NCBI GenBank assembly: GCA_001048675.1
Contig: CCKK01000002.1
Span: forward strand, 744,001 to 808,000
From: Vibrio diabolicus
GTDB lineage: Bacteria > Pseudomonadota > Gammaproteobacteria > Enterobacterales > Vibrionaceae
DNA: 64,000 nucleotides
Direction of reading: 5' to 3'
Below are positions 9,438-19,200 of this stretch, one piece after another. The notes beneath the pieces were generated by a model. It ran no database searches. It was not told the DNA's origin and was given only the letters and a program-made list of their open reading frames with translations. How positions within the stretch are numbered: the first letter of the stretch is position 1; each line of letters opens with the position of its first letter. A program made the translations under genes and the position numbers.

Positions 9438-10733
9438 TTATTGGTAAAGAGGGAAGCGACTGCAAAGTTCTTTTACTTCTTTGCGAACGCGTTTTTCAAC
9501 GTCTGCGTCACCTTCTGGGTTGTTCACCAAACCATCCAGCACGTCACCTATCCAATTACCGATGAGTTTGAATTCTTCAGCGCCAAAGCCGCGGCTTGTA
9601 CCCGCAGGCGTTCCTAAACGGATGCCCGATGTAATCATAGGCTTCTCTGTATCGAATGGGATGCCATTTTTGTTACATGTGATCCCAGCACGTTCTAGAG
9701 CTTCTTCTGCTTTGTTGCCTTTCAAGCCTTTAGGGCGAAGGTCAACCAGCATTAGGTGCGTGTCTGTGCCACCAGTTACAATGTCGCAACCGCGAGTTTG
9801 CAATACTTCCGCTAGGACTTTTGCGTTATTGATCACCGAATCAATATAAGTTTTAAATTCAGGGCCAAGCGCTTCTCCAAATGCAACCGCTTTTGCTGCG
9901 ATAACGTGCATCAGTGGGCCGCCTTGTAGGCCAGGGAATACGGCGGAGTTGATTTTCTTAATGATGTCTTCGTGGTTAGTAAGAATCATACCGCCGCGAG
10001 GGCCACGCAATGTTTTGTGTGTTGTGGTTGTCACAACATGCGCATGTGGCAATGGGCTAGGGTGTGCACCTGTTGCGATAAGGCCAGCAATGTGCGCCAT
10101 ATCGACCATAAGAATTGCGCCAACTTCGTCAGCGATTTCACGGAACTTAGCAAAATCGATAACGCGTGGAATAGCACTGCCACCTGCGATGATCATCTTT
10201 GGTTTGTGTTCTACTGCAAGTGCACGAACGTCGTCGTAGTTGATTTCCAGTGTTTCGCGATCAACGCCGTATTGAACTGCGTTAAACCATTTACCAGAAA
10301 GTGCTGGGCGTGCACCGTGCGTTAGGTGGCCACCAGCGTCCAAAGACATGCCAAGAATGGTGTCACCTGGTTGAAGAAGAGCCAGCTTCACCGCACCATT
10401 TGCTTGAGCGCCTGAGTGAGGTTGAACGTTTGCGTATTCGCAACTAAAAAGTTTTTTCGCGCGTTCGATAGCAATGGCTTCCACTGTATCTACGTGCTCA
10501 CAACCACCGTAGTAACGACGACCTGGATAACCTTCAGCGTATTTGTTAGTTAGGCATGTGCCTTGAGCTTGCATTACCGCTTTAGAAACAATGTTCTCAG
10601 AAGCGATAAGTTCGATTTGTTCGTTTTGGCGAGCGGATTCCGCCTGAATTCCAGCAAAGACAGCATCATCTGTCGCAGAGAGGTTGGTAGAGAAAAAGTT
10701 TTCCAAGCTGTGGTTAGGGTAACTCTTATTCAT
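9438..10733 (-). CDS. glyA: Serine hydroxymethyltransferase (linked to glycine cleavage genes)
   Basis: 431 aa. Interconverts serine plus THF and glycine plus 5,10-methylene-THF. The PLP Lys is in [14 protein letters not shown] (Lys240). N-terminal [15 protein letters not shown] and the [16 protein letters not shown] block are typical. It carries a short N-terminal extension ([16 protein letters not shown]) compared with the E. coli enzyme (417 aa). Vibrio usually has a second, housekeeping glyA elsewhere; this one is the first gene of a glyA-gcvH-gcvP unit. A GGAAGG Shine-Dalgarno precedes the ATG. A structured leader of about 170 bases and an operator palindrome lie upstream. Confidence 0.97.
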   Translation of the reverse strand: MNKSYPNHSLENFFSTNLSATDDAVFAGIQAESARQNEQIELIASENIVSKAVMQAQGTCLTNKYAEGYPGRRYYGGCEHVDTVEAIAIERAKKLFSCEYANVQPHSGAQANGAVKLALLQPGDTILGMSLDAGGHLTHGARPALSGKWFNAVQYGVDRETLEINYDDVRALAVEHKPKMIIAGGSAIPRVIDFAKFREIADEVGAILMVDMAHIAGLIATGAHPSPLPHAHVVTTTTHKTLRGPRGGMILTNHEDIIKKINSAVFPGLQGGPLMHVIAAKAVAFGEALGPEFKTYIDSVINNAKVLAEVLQTRGCDIVTGGTDTHLMLVDLRPKGLKGNKAEEALERAGITCNKNGIPFDTEKPMITSGIRLGTPAGTSRGFGAEEFKLIGNWIGDVLDGLVNNPEGDADVEKRVRKEVKELCSRFPLYQ

Positions 10734-10915
10734 GGTAGTTGACCTTCCAAATCTTAAAATGAACCCGCAATAGATGAATTATGATTTGCGGTTGTGGTTC
10801 ATTTGTCCTCAAAACAGCTGAACTGCATAGCAGAACAGAGTGAACATCCGGCCCTAAATGTGGGCAAAAACTCCGTCGGATTGCGTGTTTCCTTTACCAA
10901 TCTCTTACGGAAATA
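10734..10915 (-). promoter_or_regulatory. Structured 5' leader of glyA, possible RNA switch
   Basis: The minus-strand leader can form two helices that compete for the same bases. ACGGAGU (10870-10876) can pair over 7 positions with ACUCUGU (10835-10841). Its first four bases can instead close a hairpin with CCGU (10907-10910), which encloses GAUUG/CAAUC. A further GCCC/GGGC hairpin lies inside the first helix. I looked for the glycine aptamer core (CCGAAGG-GCAA, CUCUCAGG, GGAC) and did not find it in the right order, so the ligand, if any, is open. Confidence 0.4.
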
Positions 10916-10977
10916 TGCATCTCTACATCTAACAAGTTGGTAACATAGCGCCTGCGGCGGGAACAATCAACCAAAAA

Positions 10978-10991
10978 TTTCCTATAGGAAA
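10978..10991. promoter_or_regulatory. Perfect 14-bp palindrome, candidate operator of the XRE-cupin regulator
   Basis: TTTCCTATAGGAAA lies in the divergent region between glyA and the XRE-cupin gene, upstream of both. A near copy (TTTCCTATAGTGAAA, one extra base) sits at 11753-11767 before gcvT. The repeated, symmetrical sequence next to a DNA-binding regulator and on both sides of glycine-cleavage genes suggests it is that regulator's site. Confidence 0.6.
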
Positions 10992-11110
10992 CAAGATTTC
11001 AAAAATTGTTAACAAGAGCACGGTTTAATTCACTTGGTGGACTTTTATCCACTATGTGCTTCATGCACAATGCGAGTAGGACAAAAATAAGGATATCTAT
11101 AGAGGGATTT

Positions 11111-11735
11111 ATGGCAGAAAATATTTACGATGAATACCCATCGATGACGTTAGCGAAAGAGCAAAATGATCAAAATATCGAGCCGTTAAAGCTGGGTCAG
11201 CGTATCAAGGATATCCGCTCAAAACTTGGTATTACACTAGAAGAAGCCAGTCAGCGAACAGGGCTTGCTCGTTCTACACTAAGTAAAATAGAAAATGAGC
11301 AGATCTCTCCGACATTTCAAGCAATGCAAAAATTGGCGCTTGGCTTACAAATTGATATGCCGCAACTCTTTGAACCGCCTAAGAAAAAAAGTTGCAACAG
11401 GGCGTAGAGATGTTACCAAGAAGAATGAAGGCAAACCACACCCAACGCAAACCTATGAACATGAGCTTCTTGCTACTCAACTTTCCAATAAGAAAATGAT
11501 GCCGTTTAAGAGCCAAATTCGTGCTCGCAGTTTTGATGAATATAAAGACTGGGTTCGTCATGATGGTGAAGAATTTCTGCTTATCTTATCTGGTGAGGTC
11601 ATGTTCTATTCTGAGTTCTACGAACCTGTTGTTCTAAGCGAGGGCGACAGCGTCTATTACGATGCGAACATGGGACATATGTTGACCAGTGTTAGCGAGG
11701 AAGATGCGCACATTTTGTGGGTGACAGCCAAATAG
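11111..11735 (+). pseudogene. XRE-family regulator with C-terminal cupin sensor, frameshifted
   Basis: The start is ATG 11111 with AGAGGG just upstream. The HTH domain (LKLGQRIKDIRSKLGITLEEASQRTGLARSTLSKIENEQISPTF, about residues 28-70) runs until about residue 93, then the frame ends at a TAG at 11405. The second half continues in another frame: VATGRRDVTKKNEGKPHP, then a cupin domain with RHDGEEFLLILSGEVMFYS and LSEGDSVYYDANMGH, ending at 11735. The switch point is a run of seven A at 11384-11390; six would give one intact 207-aa protein. Such proteins sense a small ligand through the cupin and repress nearby genes; here glyA-gcvHP and gcvT are the obvious targets. The frame break may be real, corrected by slippage, or an assembly error. 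Confidence 0.8.
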
Positions 11736-11752
11736 TGATAAATAGTTGTAAA

Positions 11753-11767
11753 TTTCCTATAGTGAAA
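11753..11767. promoter_or_regulatory. Second, imperfect copy of the XRE-cupin candidate operator
   Basis: TTTCCTATAGTGAAA matches the palindrome at 10978-10991 except for one inserted T. It lies 17 bases after the regulator's stop and about 230 bases before gcvT. Confidence 0.5.
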
Positions 11768-11800
11768 GCAAACGATTGCTGTTGGTGGTCGTTATGATGA

Positions 11801-11848
11801 AAAGGCGCTTTTTTGATGAGAACACACTCATTAAAGCGCTTTTTTTAT
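11801..11848 (+). terminator. Intrinsic terminator after the XRE-cupin gene
   Basis: Imperfect stem formed by GCGCTTT...GATGAG and CTCATTAAAGCGC, followed by a run of T. It separates the regulator from gcvT, so gcvT probably has its own promoter in the following 150 bases. Confidence 0.75.
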
Positions 11849-11995
11849 ACGATTTGTTGTGATTAAAATGTTAAGAGTCACACTTTTGCAAGTCGATCTA
11901 CGTCTTGTTCGTGCAAAATAGAATGAGCCATGTTTATTATTGGAAACACATCGAATGCCGATAGCATTCTCGGGTCTATCTAAATGGAGACGAAA

Positions 11996-13114
11996 ATGAC
12001 TCAAGAACTACTGAAAACACCACTACACGCACTTCACGTTGAAGTTGGTGCCAAAATGGTCCCGTTCGCGGGTTACGATATGCCTGTTCAGTATCCTCTA
12101 GGCGTAAAAAAGGAACACTTACACACTCGTGATGCGGCAGGTCTGTTTGATGTTTCTCATATGGGACAACTTCGCCTAATTGGTGACGGTGCTGCTGCGT
12201 TCCTAGAAACATTAGTGCCAGTGGATATTGTGGATCTTGAGTCTGGTAAACAGCGTTATGCGTTCTTCACTAATGAAGAGGGCGGCATCATGGATGACTT
12301 GATGGTAGCGAACCTAGGCGATCATCTTTTTGTGGTTGTGAACGCGGCATGCAAAGAACAAGACATTGCACACCTACAAGCGCATTTGCCATCTGGTGTT
12401 GAGTTAGAAATTATCGAAGACCGTGCTCTGCTTGCGATCCAAGGTCCTAAAGCGGCAGCTGTATTGACGCGTTTTGCCCCAGAAGTTTCTGACATGCTGT
12501 TCATGGATATTCGTAAAGTCGATATTTTAGGCGCCGAATGCATTGTTTCTCGTAGTGGCTACACTGGCGAAGATGGTTACGAGATCTCGGTTCCTGCTGA
12601 CAAGGCAGAAGAACTCGCACGTAAACTGACCGCGGAAGAGGAAGTTGAATGGATTGGCCTTGGTGCTCGTGATTCACTTCGTCTTGAGTGTGGTCTTTGC
12701 CTATACGGTCATGACCTAGACACAACAACTACGCCTGTAGAAGCAAGCTTGTTATGGGGCATCCAAAAGGTTCGTCGTATCGGCGGTGAACGTGAAGGTG
12801 GTTTCCCAGGTGCGGATATTATTCTTAAGCAGATCGAGACCAAAGATGTGGCGCGCAAGCGTGTCGGTTTAGTTGGCCAAACTAAAGCACCAGTACGTGA
12901 AGGCGCGGAATTGTTTGATGCTGATGGCGTTAAAATTGGCGTTGTCACCAGCGGCACTGCGGGTCCAAATGCAGGTAAGCCTGTCTCAATGGGTTATGTG
13001 CGTGCTGATCTTGCTGCGATTGGTACCGAATTGTTCGCTGAAGTACGCGGTAAAATGCTACCAATGACGGTTGAGAAAATGCCGTTTGTACCGCAACGTT
13101 ACTACCGCGGTTAG
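11996..13114 (+). CDS. gcvT: Aminomethyltransferase, glycine cleavage T-protein
   Basis: 372 aa. Takes the aminomethyl group from GcvH, releases ammonia and makes 5,10-methylene-THF. N-terminus LLKTPLHALHVEVGAKMVPFAGYDMPVQY; GLFDVSHMGQL; folate-site region SRSGYTGEDGYEI and GLGARDSLRLECGLCLYGHDL. The ATG at 11996 is chosen because GGAG lies 7 bases upstream; the ATG at 11984 would place that site inside the gene. gcvT is apart from and divergent to glyA-gcvH-gcvP, with the XRE-cupin gene between. The leader contains a 6-bp hairpin (11953-11969) just before the start. Confidence 0.97.
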   Translation: MTQELLKTPLHALHVEVGAKMVPFAGYDMPVQYPLGVKKEHLHTRDAAGLFDVSHMGQLRLIGDGAAAFLETLVPVDIVDLESGKQRYAFFTNEEGGIMDDLMVANLGDHLFVVVNAACKEQDIAHLQAHLPSGVELEIIEDRALLAIQGPKAAAVLTRFAPEVSDMLFMDIRKVDILGAECIVSRSGYTGEDGYEISVPADKAEELARKLTAEEEVEWIGLGARDSLRLECGLCLYGHDLDTTTTPVEASLLWGIQKVRRIGGEREGGFPGADIILKQIETKDVARKRVGLVGQTKAPVREGAELFDADGVKIGVVTSGTAGPNAGKPVSMGYVRADLAAIGTELFAEVRGKMLPMTVEKMPFVPQRYYRG

Positions 13115-13163
13115 GTTACCCATTATTGTCATTCTTCGCGTATTCGCGAGGCAAGAAACAAGC

Positions 13164-13196
13164 AAAAATGCCGAGCTAGAAAGCTCGGCATTTTTA
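13164..13196. terminator. Bidirectional terminator between gcvT and the TetR gene
   Basis: AAAAATGCCGAGCT agaa AGCTCGGCATTTTT, symmetrical with A and T runs on both sides. Serves both convergent genes. Confidence 0.85.
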
Positions 13197-13247
13197 TGTA
13201 TATCGGTTTTATTTATACGCTTGGAAGTTATCGTAGTTTCTGCAGCC

Positions 13248-13976
13248 TTATCCGACCGCTTTGTCTATTGTACAACACATGTCGATAACGATATCTTCAA
13301 GTTTTTCCGGATGAATCATGTCTTCTTTTGCAATCCCAAACTGAGACGCCATGATCGTATTGAACAGCTCCCAATGTTTGATCAGCATTTTTTCGCGATT
13401 ATCAGCAATGTCAGGCCATGTCTCTTGCATCATCGGAGTAAGACTGATTGCACCATGTGCAAAAATCAACATCTGCCACTTTGATTCCCACTGATCAAAT
13501 TGGGCGTTAGGGTTTTCACTGTTGTACTGCTCAAAAATTCCGGTAAATATCGCAGCAAACTCATCTTTTGACTTTAAGAAATACTGCAGCAGGGCACCAT
13601 CATCACCTTGGCGAATAGCATCAGCGATCATCTGTACTGGGTGAGGATTAACGAGCGCAAATGCCAGCATGCGAACCATGAACAGATAAATTTTTCTATT
13701 CGAAGGTGTGTTCTCAGGCATCTCATTGATTAATTCAGCCATATAGCACTGCATGAATTCATCCATCGCGTCGCTAACCGCTTGCCAAATCTTCTCTTTG
13801 CTGCCGAAGTGGTGACGGATCAAACTATGTGAAACACCAGCCTTTTCACTGATATTTCGCAGTGAGACACGCTCGTAACCAAGTTCACAAAACATATCTG
13901 CTGCCACCTTAAGGATCAGACACTTAGTTTGTTCTGCGGCTTCAGCACTTCTACGCCCCTGCTTTCTTTCATTCAT
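13248..13976 (-). CDS. TetR-family regulator of the RND efflux operon
   Basis: 242 aa. N-terminal HTH: TKCLILKVAADMFCELGYERVSLRNISEKAGVSHSLIRHHFGSKEKIW, a standard TetR DNA-binding domain; the long helical C-terminal part is the ligand-binding and dimerisation domain. It is transcribed away from the two-adaptor RND operon, the usual layout for a local repressor. A palindrome TTTCCACCTGGAAA in the shared region is a candidate site. Confidence 0.9.
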   Translation of the reverse strand: MNERKQGRRSAEAAEQTKCLILKVAADMFCELGYERVSLRNISEKAGVSHSLIRHHFGSKEKIWQAVSDAMDEFMQCYMAELINEMPENTPSNRKIYLFMVRMLAFALVNPHPVQMIADAIRQGDDGALLQYFLKSKDEFAAIFTGIFEQYNSENPNAQFDQWESKWQMLIFAHGAISLTPMMQETWPDIADNREKMLIKHWELFNTIMASQFGIAKEDMIHPEKLEDIVIDMCCTIDKAVG

Positions 13977-14051
13977 AGTTCGAATTTTCCCGAATATTAA
14001 TCAACGCGCTTACTTTTACCAGAAACCGGACGCTTTGACTAATTAATTTGC

Positions 14052-14065
14052 TTTCCACCTGGAAA
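14052..14065. promoter_or_regulatory. Candidate TetR operator
   Basis: TTTCCACCTGGAAA, a perfect inverted repeat of 6 bp arms with a 2-base centre, 5 bases upstream of the -35 box of the efflux operon promoter. Confidence 0.5.
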
Positions 14066-14070
14066 ATATC

Positions 14071-14098
14071 TTGATCGATTTCAAATTCTGCATATACT
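14071..14098 (+). promoter_or_regulatory. Promoter of the RND efflux operon
   Basis: TTGATC, 16-base spacer, TATACT: a good sigma-70 match ending 40 bases before the first gene. Confidence 0.55.
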
Positions 14099-14137
14099 GC
14101 ACGGCTGTGTAATAAATAAAACCTACGGAGAAAGCGG

Positions 14138-15211
14138 GTGCGAAAACAATATTTAAAGCGCACTTTAGTTGGTGCTGTGGTGACATTAAGTCTCTCTGGC
14201 ATGCTAACTGGGTGTAACAAAGCCATTTCCGAGCCGTCTGAACCTTTAATCAAACCTGTAAAATTACTGGCGGTGAAAGATCTAGAAGTTGAAGACTCGC
14301 ATGCCTTTTTAGCGCGTATTGATGCGACACATCGCGCACAGCTTTCTTTTCAGGTTGGTGGTGAGGTCGATGAATTACTTGTTCGCATGGGCCAAGAGGT
14401 AAAAAAAGGTGAAGTGCTTGCAACGTTAGACCCTAAAGATCTTCAGCTTGCGTTAGACGCCTCTCAAGCACAATTCGCGTTAGCAAAAACGCAATGGGAG
14501 CGCGCGAAAAACCTTTATGGAAAAAAGCTGATTAGTACAGATGAGTACGACCAGAAAGAAACTCAATATAAAGCGGCATTGGCAAACCACGAACAAGCCA
14601 AAACAGATTTGAGTTATACCAAGATTCACGCGCCTTTTGATGGCATCGTGTCATACACCTATGTCAATCCGTTTCAAGTGGTAGCAGAGAAGCAAGAGAT
14701 CCTGAATCTTATCGATAACACGACCTTAGATGTGTCGTTCACACTGCCAGTCAGTTATGCGGAATCCGTATCACTTGAGTCACTGCAAAATTCCGATATG
14801 TGGGTGACGATGGATAGCGAGCCAGGAAAACGTATCCCTGGAAAATTTAAAGAAATTTCGACTCAGCCAAATGTCGATACCAACAGTTATGAGGCGATCG
14901 TAACCATTACTCGACCAGAAGATCGCAATTTGCTAACAGGTATGACAGGGCAGGTACACATAGCTAAACAACATCTATCGGACGCGATGACGTTGCCTCA
15001 ATCCGCTTGGGTAAACAAAAAAGAGACGCAAGGCGAAGTGTGGGTAATGGACAGAAACACACAGCAAGTTAATAAAGTCACAGTGTCTCTTGATGCCGCT
15101 GGAGGTGTGAAAGCAGGGCTTGATAACAATGATTACGTTGTTGTTGCTGGCGTTGAGCGACTGGTCGAAGGACAAGTCGTGAAAGCTTGGGTTCGTGAGG
15201 GAGGCATTTAA
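14138..15211 (+). CDS. RND efflux periplasmic adaptor lipoprotein, first of two
   Basis: 357 aa, GTG start with GGAG about 8 bases upstream. Lipoprotein signal peptide ending LSGMLTGC (lipobox). Membrane-fusion protein layout: lipoyl-like halves (AQLSFQVGGEVDELLVRMGQEVKKGEVLATLD and IHAPFDGIVSYTYVNPFQVV) flank a helical hairpin (about residues 105-160), then the beta-barrel. It bridges the RND pump and an outer-membrane channel. Its stop overlaps the next start (TAATG), so translation is coupled. Vibrio systems with two adaptors exist (VexIJK, VmeTUV, VmeGHI type); I cannot say which this equals. Confidence 0.9.
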   Translation: MRKQYLKRTLVGAVVTLSLSGMLTGCNKAISEPSEPLIKPVKLLAVKDLEVEDSHAFLARIDATHRAQLSFQVGGEVDELLVRMGQEVKKGEVLATLDPKDLQLALDASQAQFALAKTQWERAKNLYGKKLISTDEYDQKETQYKAALANHEQAKTDLSYTKIHAPFDGIVSYTYVNPFQVVAEKQEILNLIDNTTLDVSFTLPVSYAESVSLESLQNSDMWVTMDSEPGKRIPGKFKEISTQPNVDTNSYEAIVTITRPEDRNLLTGMTGQVHIAKQHLSDAMTLPQSAWVNKKETQGEVWVMDRNTQQVNKVTVSLDAAGGVKAGLDNNDYVVVAGVERLVEGQVVKAWVREGGI

Positions 15212-16272
15212 TGAAACGATCTCTATTTACGATCTCTGCAATTGCGCTTGCAGTTTTAACGGGTTGCAAAAATGAAAACCAAGCTGTCGTCGAGCAGCCG
15301 CTTTTTGTGTCGACTATCTCTGTGGATGCGCCGGTACAAAGCCAATATCGAGCTTTTAAAGGAATAGTTGTACCAGCAGAGCAAACGCCTATGGCATTCC
15401 GCCGCGCGGGAGAAATTCAACACGTGTTGGTGAAAGCAGGCGACGTTGTTAAGCAAGGCCAAATGATCGCAAAGCTGGATGACAGTAAAGAAAAGCAAGC
15501 CGTAAATGACGCAGAAGCGCAATATACACTGGCGATTCGTCAGCTCAAACGCGGCGAAGACCTACACGCACGTCAGATGATCTCAAAGGCCGAGCTTGAT
15601 GAGCTAACAGCTAATAAAGAGTTGGCAGAGGCTAATTTCTATAACGCCACCAATCAATTGAACTACACCCGTTTATTCGCCCCGTTTGCCGGTAAAGTGT
15701 CTGACGTTTTCAAAGAGCGTTTTGAACGTGTGGCAGTTGGGGAGCCGGTGTTGAACCTATATCAAAACGATTTGGTGTACGTGCGTATTGAGCTTTCCGA
15801 CAATGTTCTCGCTATGGTGGACCCAAATTCAGACAACATGAGTTACAAGCCTAGAGCAACCTTCTCCGGCATTAGTGACACATTTGCTTTGGACTATTTA
15901 GAGCACACAAGTGAGCCTAACTCCGAAACTCAAACTTACGAAATGTATTTGACGATGCCACAGCCAAAAGCAGAGATTCTACCGGGAACCAGCGTCAGTG
16001 TTCTGGTCGATATGGTTAAGGCGGGGATTACCTCCATCGATGGTTACAGTATTCCAGTAACGGCGCTTCAAGCGGGCAGCGAAGAGAATGAGTTCTTTGT
16101 ATGGAAAAAAGAGGGTGACGTTGTCACTCGGGTGCCTGTGATGATTTCCCAAGTGAATGGCAACGGAGCCATTGTGTCGTCAGGAGTTAAGCAAGGCGAC
16201 GTTCTGATTAATTCAAACCTACGTAAATTACGTGAAGGTAAACATGTGGATGTTGTGGAGAATAAACAATAA
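15211..16272 (+). CDS. RND efflux periplasmic adaptor lipoprotein, second
   Basis: 353 aa. Signal peptide MKRSLFTISAIALAVLTGC with lipobox VLTGC. Adaptor features: AFRRAGEIQHVLVKAGDVVKQGQMIAKLDDSKEK, a coiled hairpin (about residues 90-145), then FAPFAGKVSDVFKERFERVAVGEPVLNLYQ. It is distinct from the first adaptor, suggesting a hetero-adaptor ring. Overlaps both neighbours by one base (TAATG). Confidence 0.9.
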   Translation: MKRSLFTISAIALAVLTGCKNENQAVVEQPLFVSTISVDAPVQSQYRAFKGIVVPAEQTPMAFRRAGEIQHVLVKAGDVVKQGQMIAKLDDSKEKQAVNDAEAQYTLAIRQLKRGEDLHARQMISKAELDELTANKELAEANFYNATNQLNYTRLFAPFAGKVSDVFKERFERVAVGEPVLNLYQNDLVYVRIELSDNVLAMVDPNSDNMSYKPRATFSGISDTFALDYLEHTSEPNSETQTYEMYLTMPQPKAEILPGTSVSVLVDMVKAGITSIDGYSIPVTALQAGSEENEFFVWKKEGDVVTRVPVMISQVNGNGAIVSSGVKQGDVLINSNLRKLREGKHVDVVENKQ

Positions 16273-19200
16273 TGAACATTGCTGAGTACTCAATAAAAAA
16301 TAAAGTCATCAGCTGGTTGTTCATTATTATCCTTGCTGTTGGTGGTCTAACGTCGTTTTTGGAGCTTGGGCGACTAGAAGACCCGGCATTTACGATTAAA
16401 GATGCCATGATCATTTCAACATACCCTGGCGCGACGTCGAAAGAGGTTGAAGAAGAGCTGACGTACCCTTTAGAAAAAGAGATTCGAAAACTCCCTTATA
16501 TAGACAAAATTACCTCTACGTCTTCTGATGGTATGTCTCAAATCACGGTCAGTATGGAAATGGACTATGGTCCTGATGAACTGCCGCAAATTTGGGATGA
16601 AATGCGCCGTAAAATTAATGACTTGCGACCAACTTTGCCTCAGGGCGTACAATCTTTGCAGATCATTGATGATTTCGGTGACGTTTATGGCGTGATGTTA
16701 ATGCTCACTGGTGACGATTACGACTATGTGGAGCTAAAACGCTATGCTGATTACCTGACTCGTGAAATCGAGCTGGTTGATGGCGTAGGAAAAGTGGATA
16801 TCACGGGCGATCAGCAAGAAATGCTGTTTGTTGAGATCTCTCTTGACCGCCTTGCCGCGCTGAACTTAGACATGAATGTGGTTGCGAGCTTGTTGAACCA
16901 ACAAAATAATGTGGTTTCAGCAGGGGAAGTGATGGTCAATGGCGAAAGCCTTGTCATTCGTCCAAGTGGTACCTTAAACACCGTAGAAGCGCTAGAAAAC
17001 TTGATCATTCATGGGCGTGACACTGGGAACCTAATTCGTCTAAAAGACGTAGCAACGATTTCTCGTGGTATCCAAGAGAAGCCAAGCAACGTCGTACTCT
17101 TTAACGGTCAAAAAGCGATTAATATCGGTATCTCGTTTGCGTCAGGTGTGAACGTGGTTGAGGTTGGCGAACGTTTGGATGCGGAGCTTGCGAGCCTTGA
17201 GTCTATCAAGCCTGCTGGCATCGATATGAACTACTTTTACAACCAAGCCAATGAAGTGGATGAGTCCGTTAAAGCGTTCGTAATTAGCCTAGCAGAGGCA
17301 GTGGCGATCGTTATCATCGTTCTGCTGTTTACGATGGGCTTACGCAGTGGTGTCATCATTGGCGTCGTGCTGTTATTGACGGTGTTCGGTACCTTCATAT
17401 TGATGAATTACAACAATATTGAGCTGCACCGTATTTCTCTTGGCGCGTTAATTATTGCTCTGGGTATGCTGGTTGATAACGCGATTGTGGTCGTGGAAGG
17501 CATCTTGGTTGGCCTAAAAAAAGGGCGCACTAAAGTTCAAGCGGCCGTCGATATTGTAAAGCAAACACAATGGCCTTTGCTTGGCGCAACCATCATTGCG
17601 ATTACGGCTTTTGCACCTATCGGTTTGTCGCAAGATGCAACGGGTGAATTCATGGGCTCTCTATTCTGGGTGCTGTGTTTCTCACTATTTTTGAGCTGGA
17701 TTACCGCTATTACGCTGACGCCATTCCTCGCAGATCTATTGCTGAAAGAAGAGGACAAGGGCCAAGATACTAACGAAGAAGATCCCTACAAAGGTTGGCT
17801 GTTTGTTGTATTTGGCGCATCGCTGAAATTCGCACTGCGATTCCGTTGGCTCACGGTTGCTGGCATGGTCGCGCTATTAGTGGGTGCTGTCGTGGCATTT
17901 GGTAATGTAAAACAGCAGTTCTTCCCACCATCGAACACGCCGATGTTTTACGTTGATATGTGGATGCCAGAAGGTACGGACATCCGCGAAACGATCAAAA
18001 AAGCTGAAGAGGTCGAAAGCTACATTCGTCAGCAAGATGATATTGACTTTGTTTCTGCTTCAATTGGGCAGGGTTTGCAGCGTTTCGCTCTGACTTACCA
18101 GCCAGAGAAAAGCTACGAAGCGTACGCCCAGTTCCAAGTTCGCGCCACTGATCGTGAGAACATGTTCGGTTTGTTGCACAAGTTAGATGCGAATCTGGCG
18201 AAAACATTTGATGCGCCTACGTTCCAATTTAAATTGATGGAGTTTGGCCCTTCACCAGCGTCTAAGATCGAAGCGCGTATTACTGGTCCTGACCCACAAG
18301 TTTTGCGTGATTTAGCGGTGCAAGTTGAAGACATCCTTCATACCGACCCTGGTGCCCGAAACATTCGTCACGATTGGCGAGAGCGTACTAAGGAGCTTGT
18401 GCCTGTTTTCAATGAGTCTAAAGCTCGTCGCTTGGGCATTTCGAAAGAAGATCTTTCAAGCACACTACAAATGGCGTTTGGTGGTAGCACGTTGGGTTAC
18501 TTACGCGATGGTACACACACTTTGCCAATTATGACGCGCCTTCCTGAAGAAGAACGCGTGGACTTTGAATCACTACAGAACGTGACCATTTGGAGCCCAT
18601 CACTGCAAACGTATATTCCGGTCGACCAAGTGATTGATGGCGTTAAATTGGATTGGAGCGAGCCGCTAATTCAGCGTCGTGACCGCAAGCGCACGTTAAC
18701 TGTGCTCGCTGACCACGATGTGTTGAGCGACGACACGGCGGCAAGCTTGTTTGCACGTGTGCAGCCTAAAGTGATGGCACTGCATATTCCAGAAGGTTAC
18801 GAAATCACATGGGGTGGTGAGTATGAATCATCGAAAGATGCGCAAGAAGGTCTGTTTGGTTCGTTGCCGATGGGTTACTTGTTGATGTTCATCATTACTA
18901 TTTTGCTGTTTAACTCAATTAAAAAGCCGTTGGTCATTTGGTTCACCGTGCCGTTGGCGATCATTGGTGTTGCCTTTGGTTTGCTTACCACTAATATGCC
19001 GTTCAGCTTTACAGCATTCCTTGGTTTGCTGAGCCTAAGTGGGATGATTTTGAAAAACGGTATTGTGTTGCTTGATCAAATTAACCTTGAGTTGGAGTCA
19101 GGGAAAGAGCCTTACCTCGCGATTATCGATAGTGCGATCAGTCGTGTTCGTCCGGTAAGTATGGCTGCTCTGACGACCATTTTGGGGATGATTCCACTCG

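Noticed and set aside
9481..10325. Long open frames on the plus strand opposite glyA
   Set aside because: They mirror the codon pattern of the well-identified glyA gene, have no ribosome-binding site and no recognisable domains.
10734..10915. Classic glycine riboswitch (gcvT aptamer) before glyA
   Set aside because: The conserved core (CCGAAGG...GCAA, CUCUCAGG, GGAC) is not present in the right order, so I list only a structured leader.
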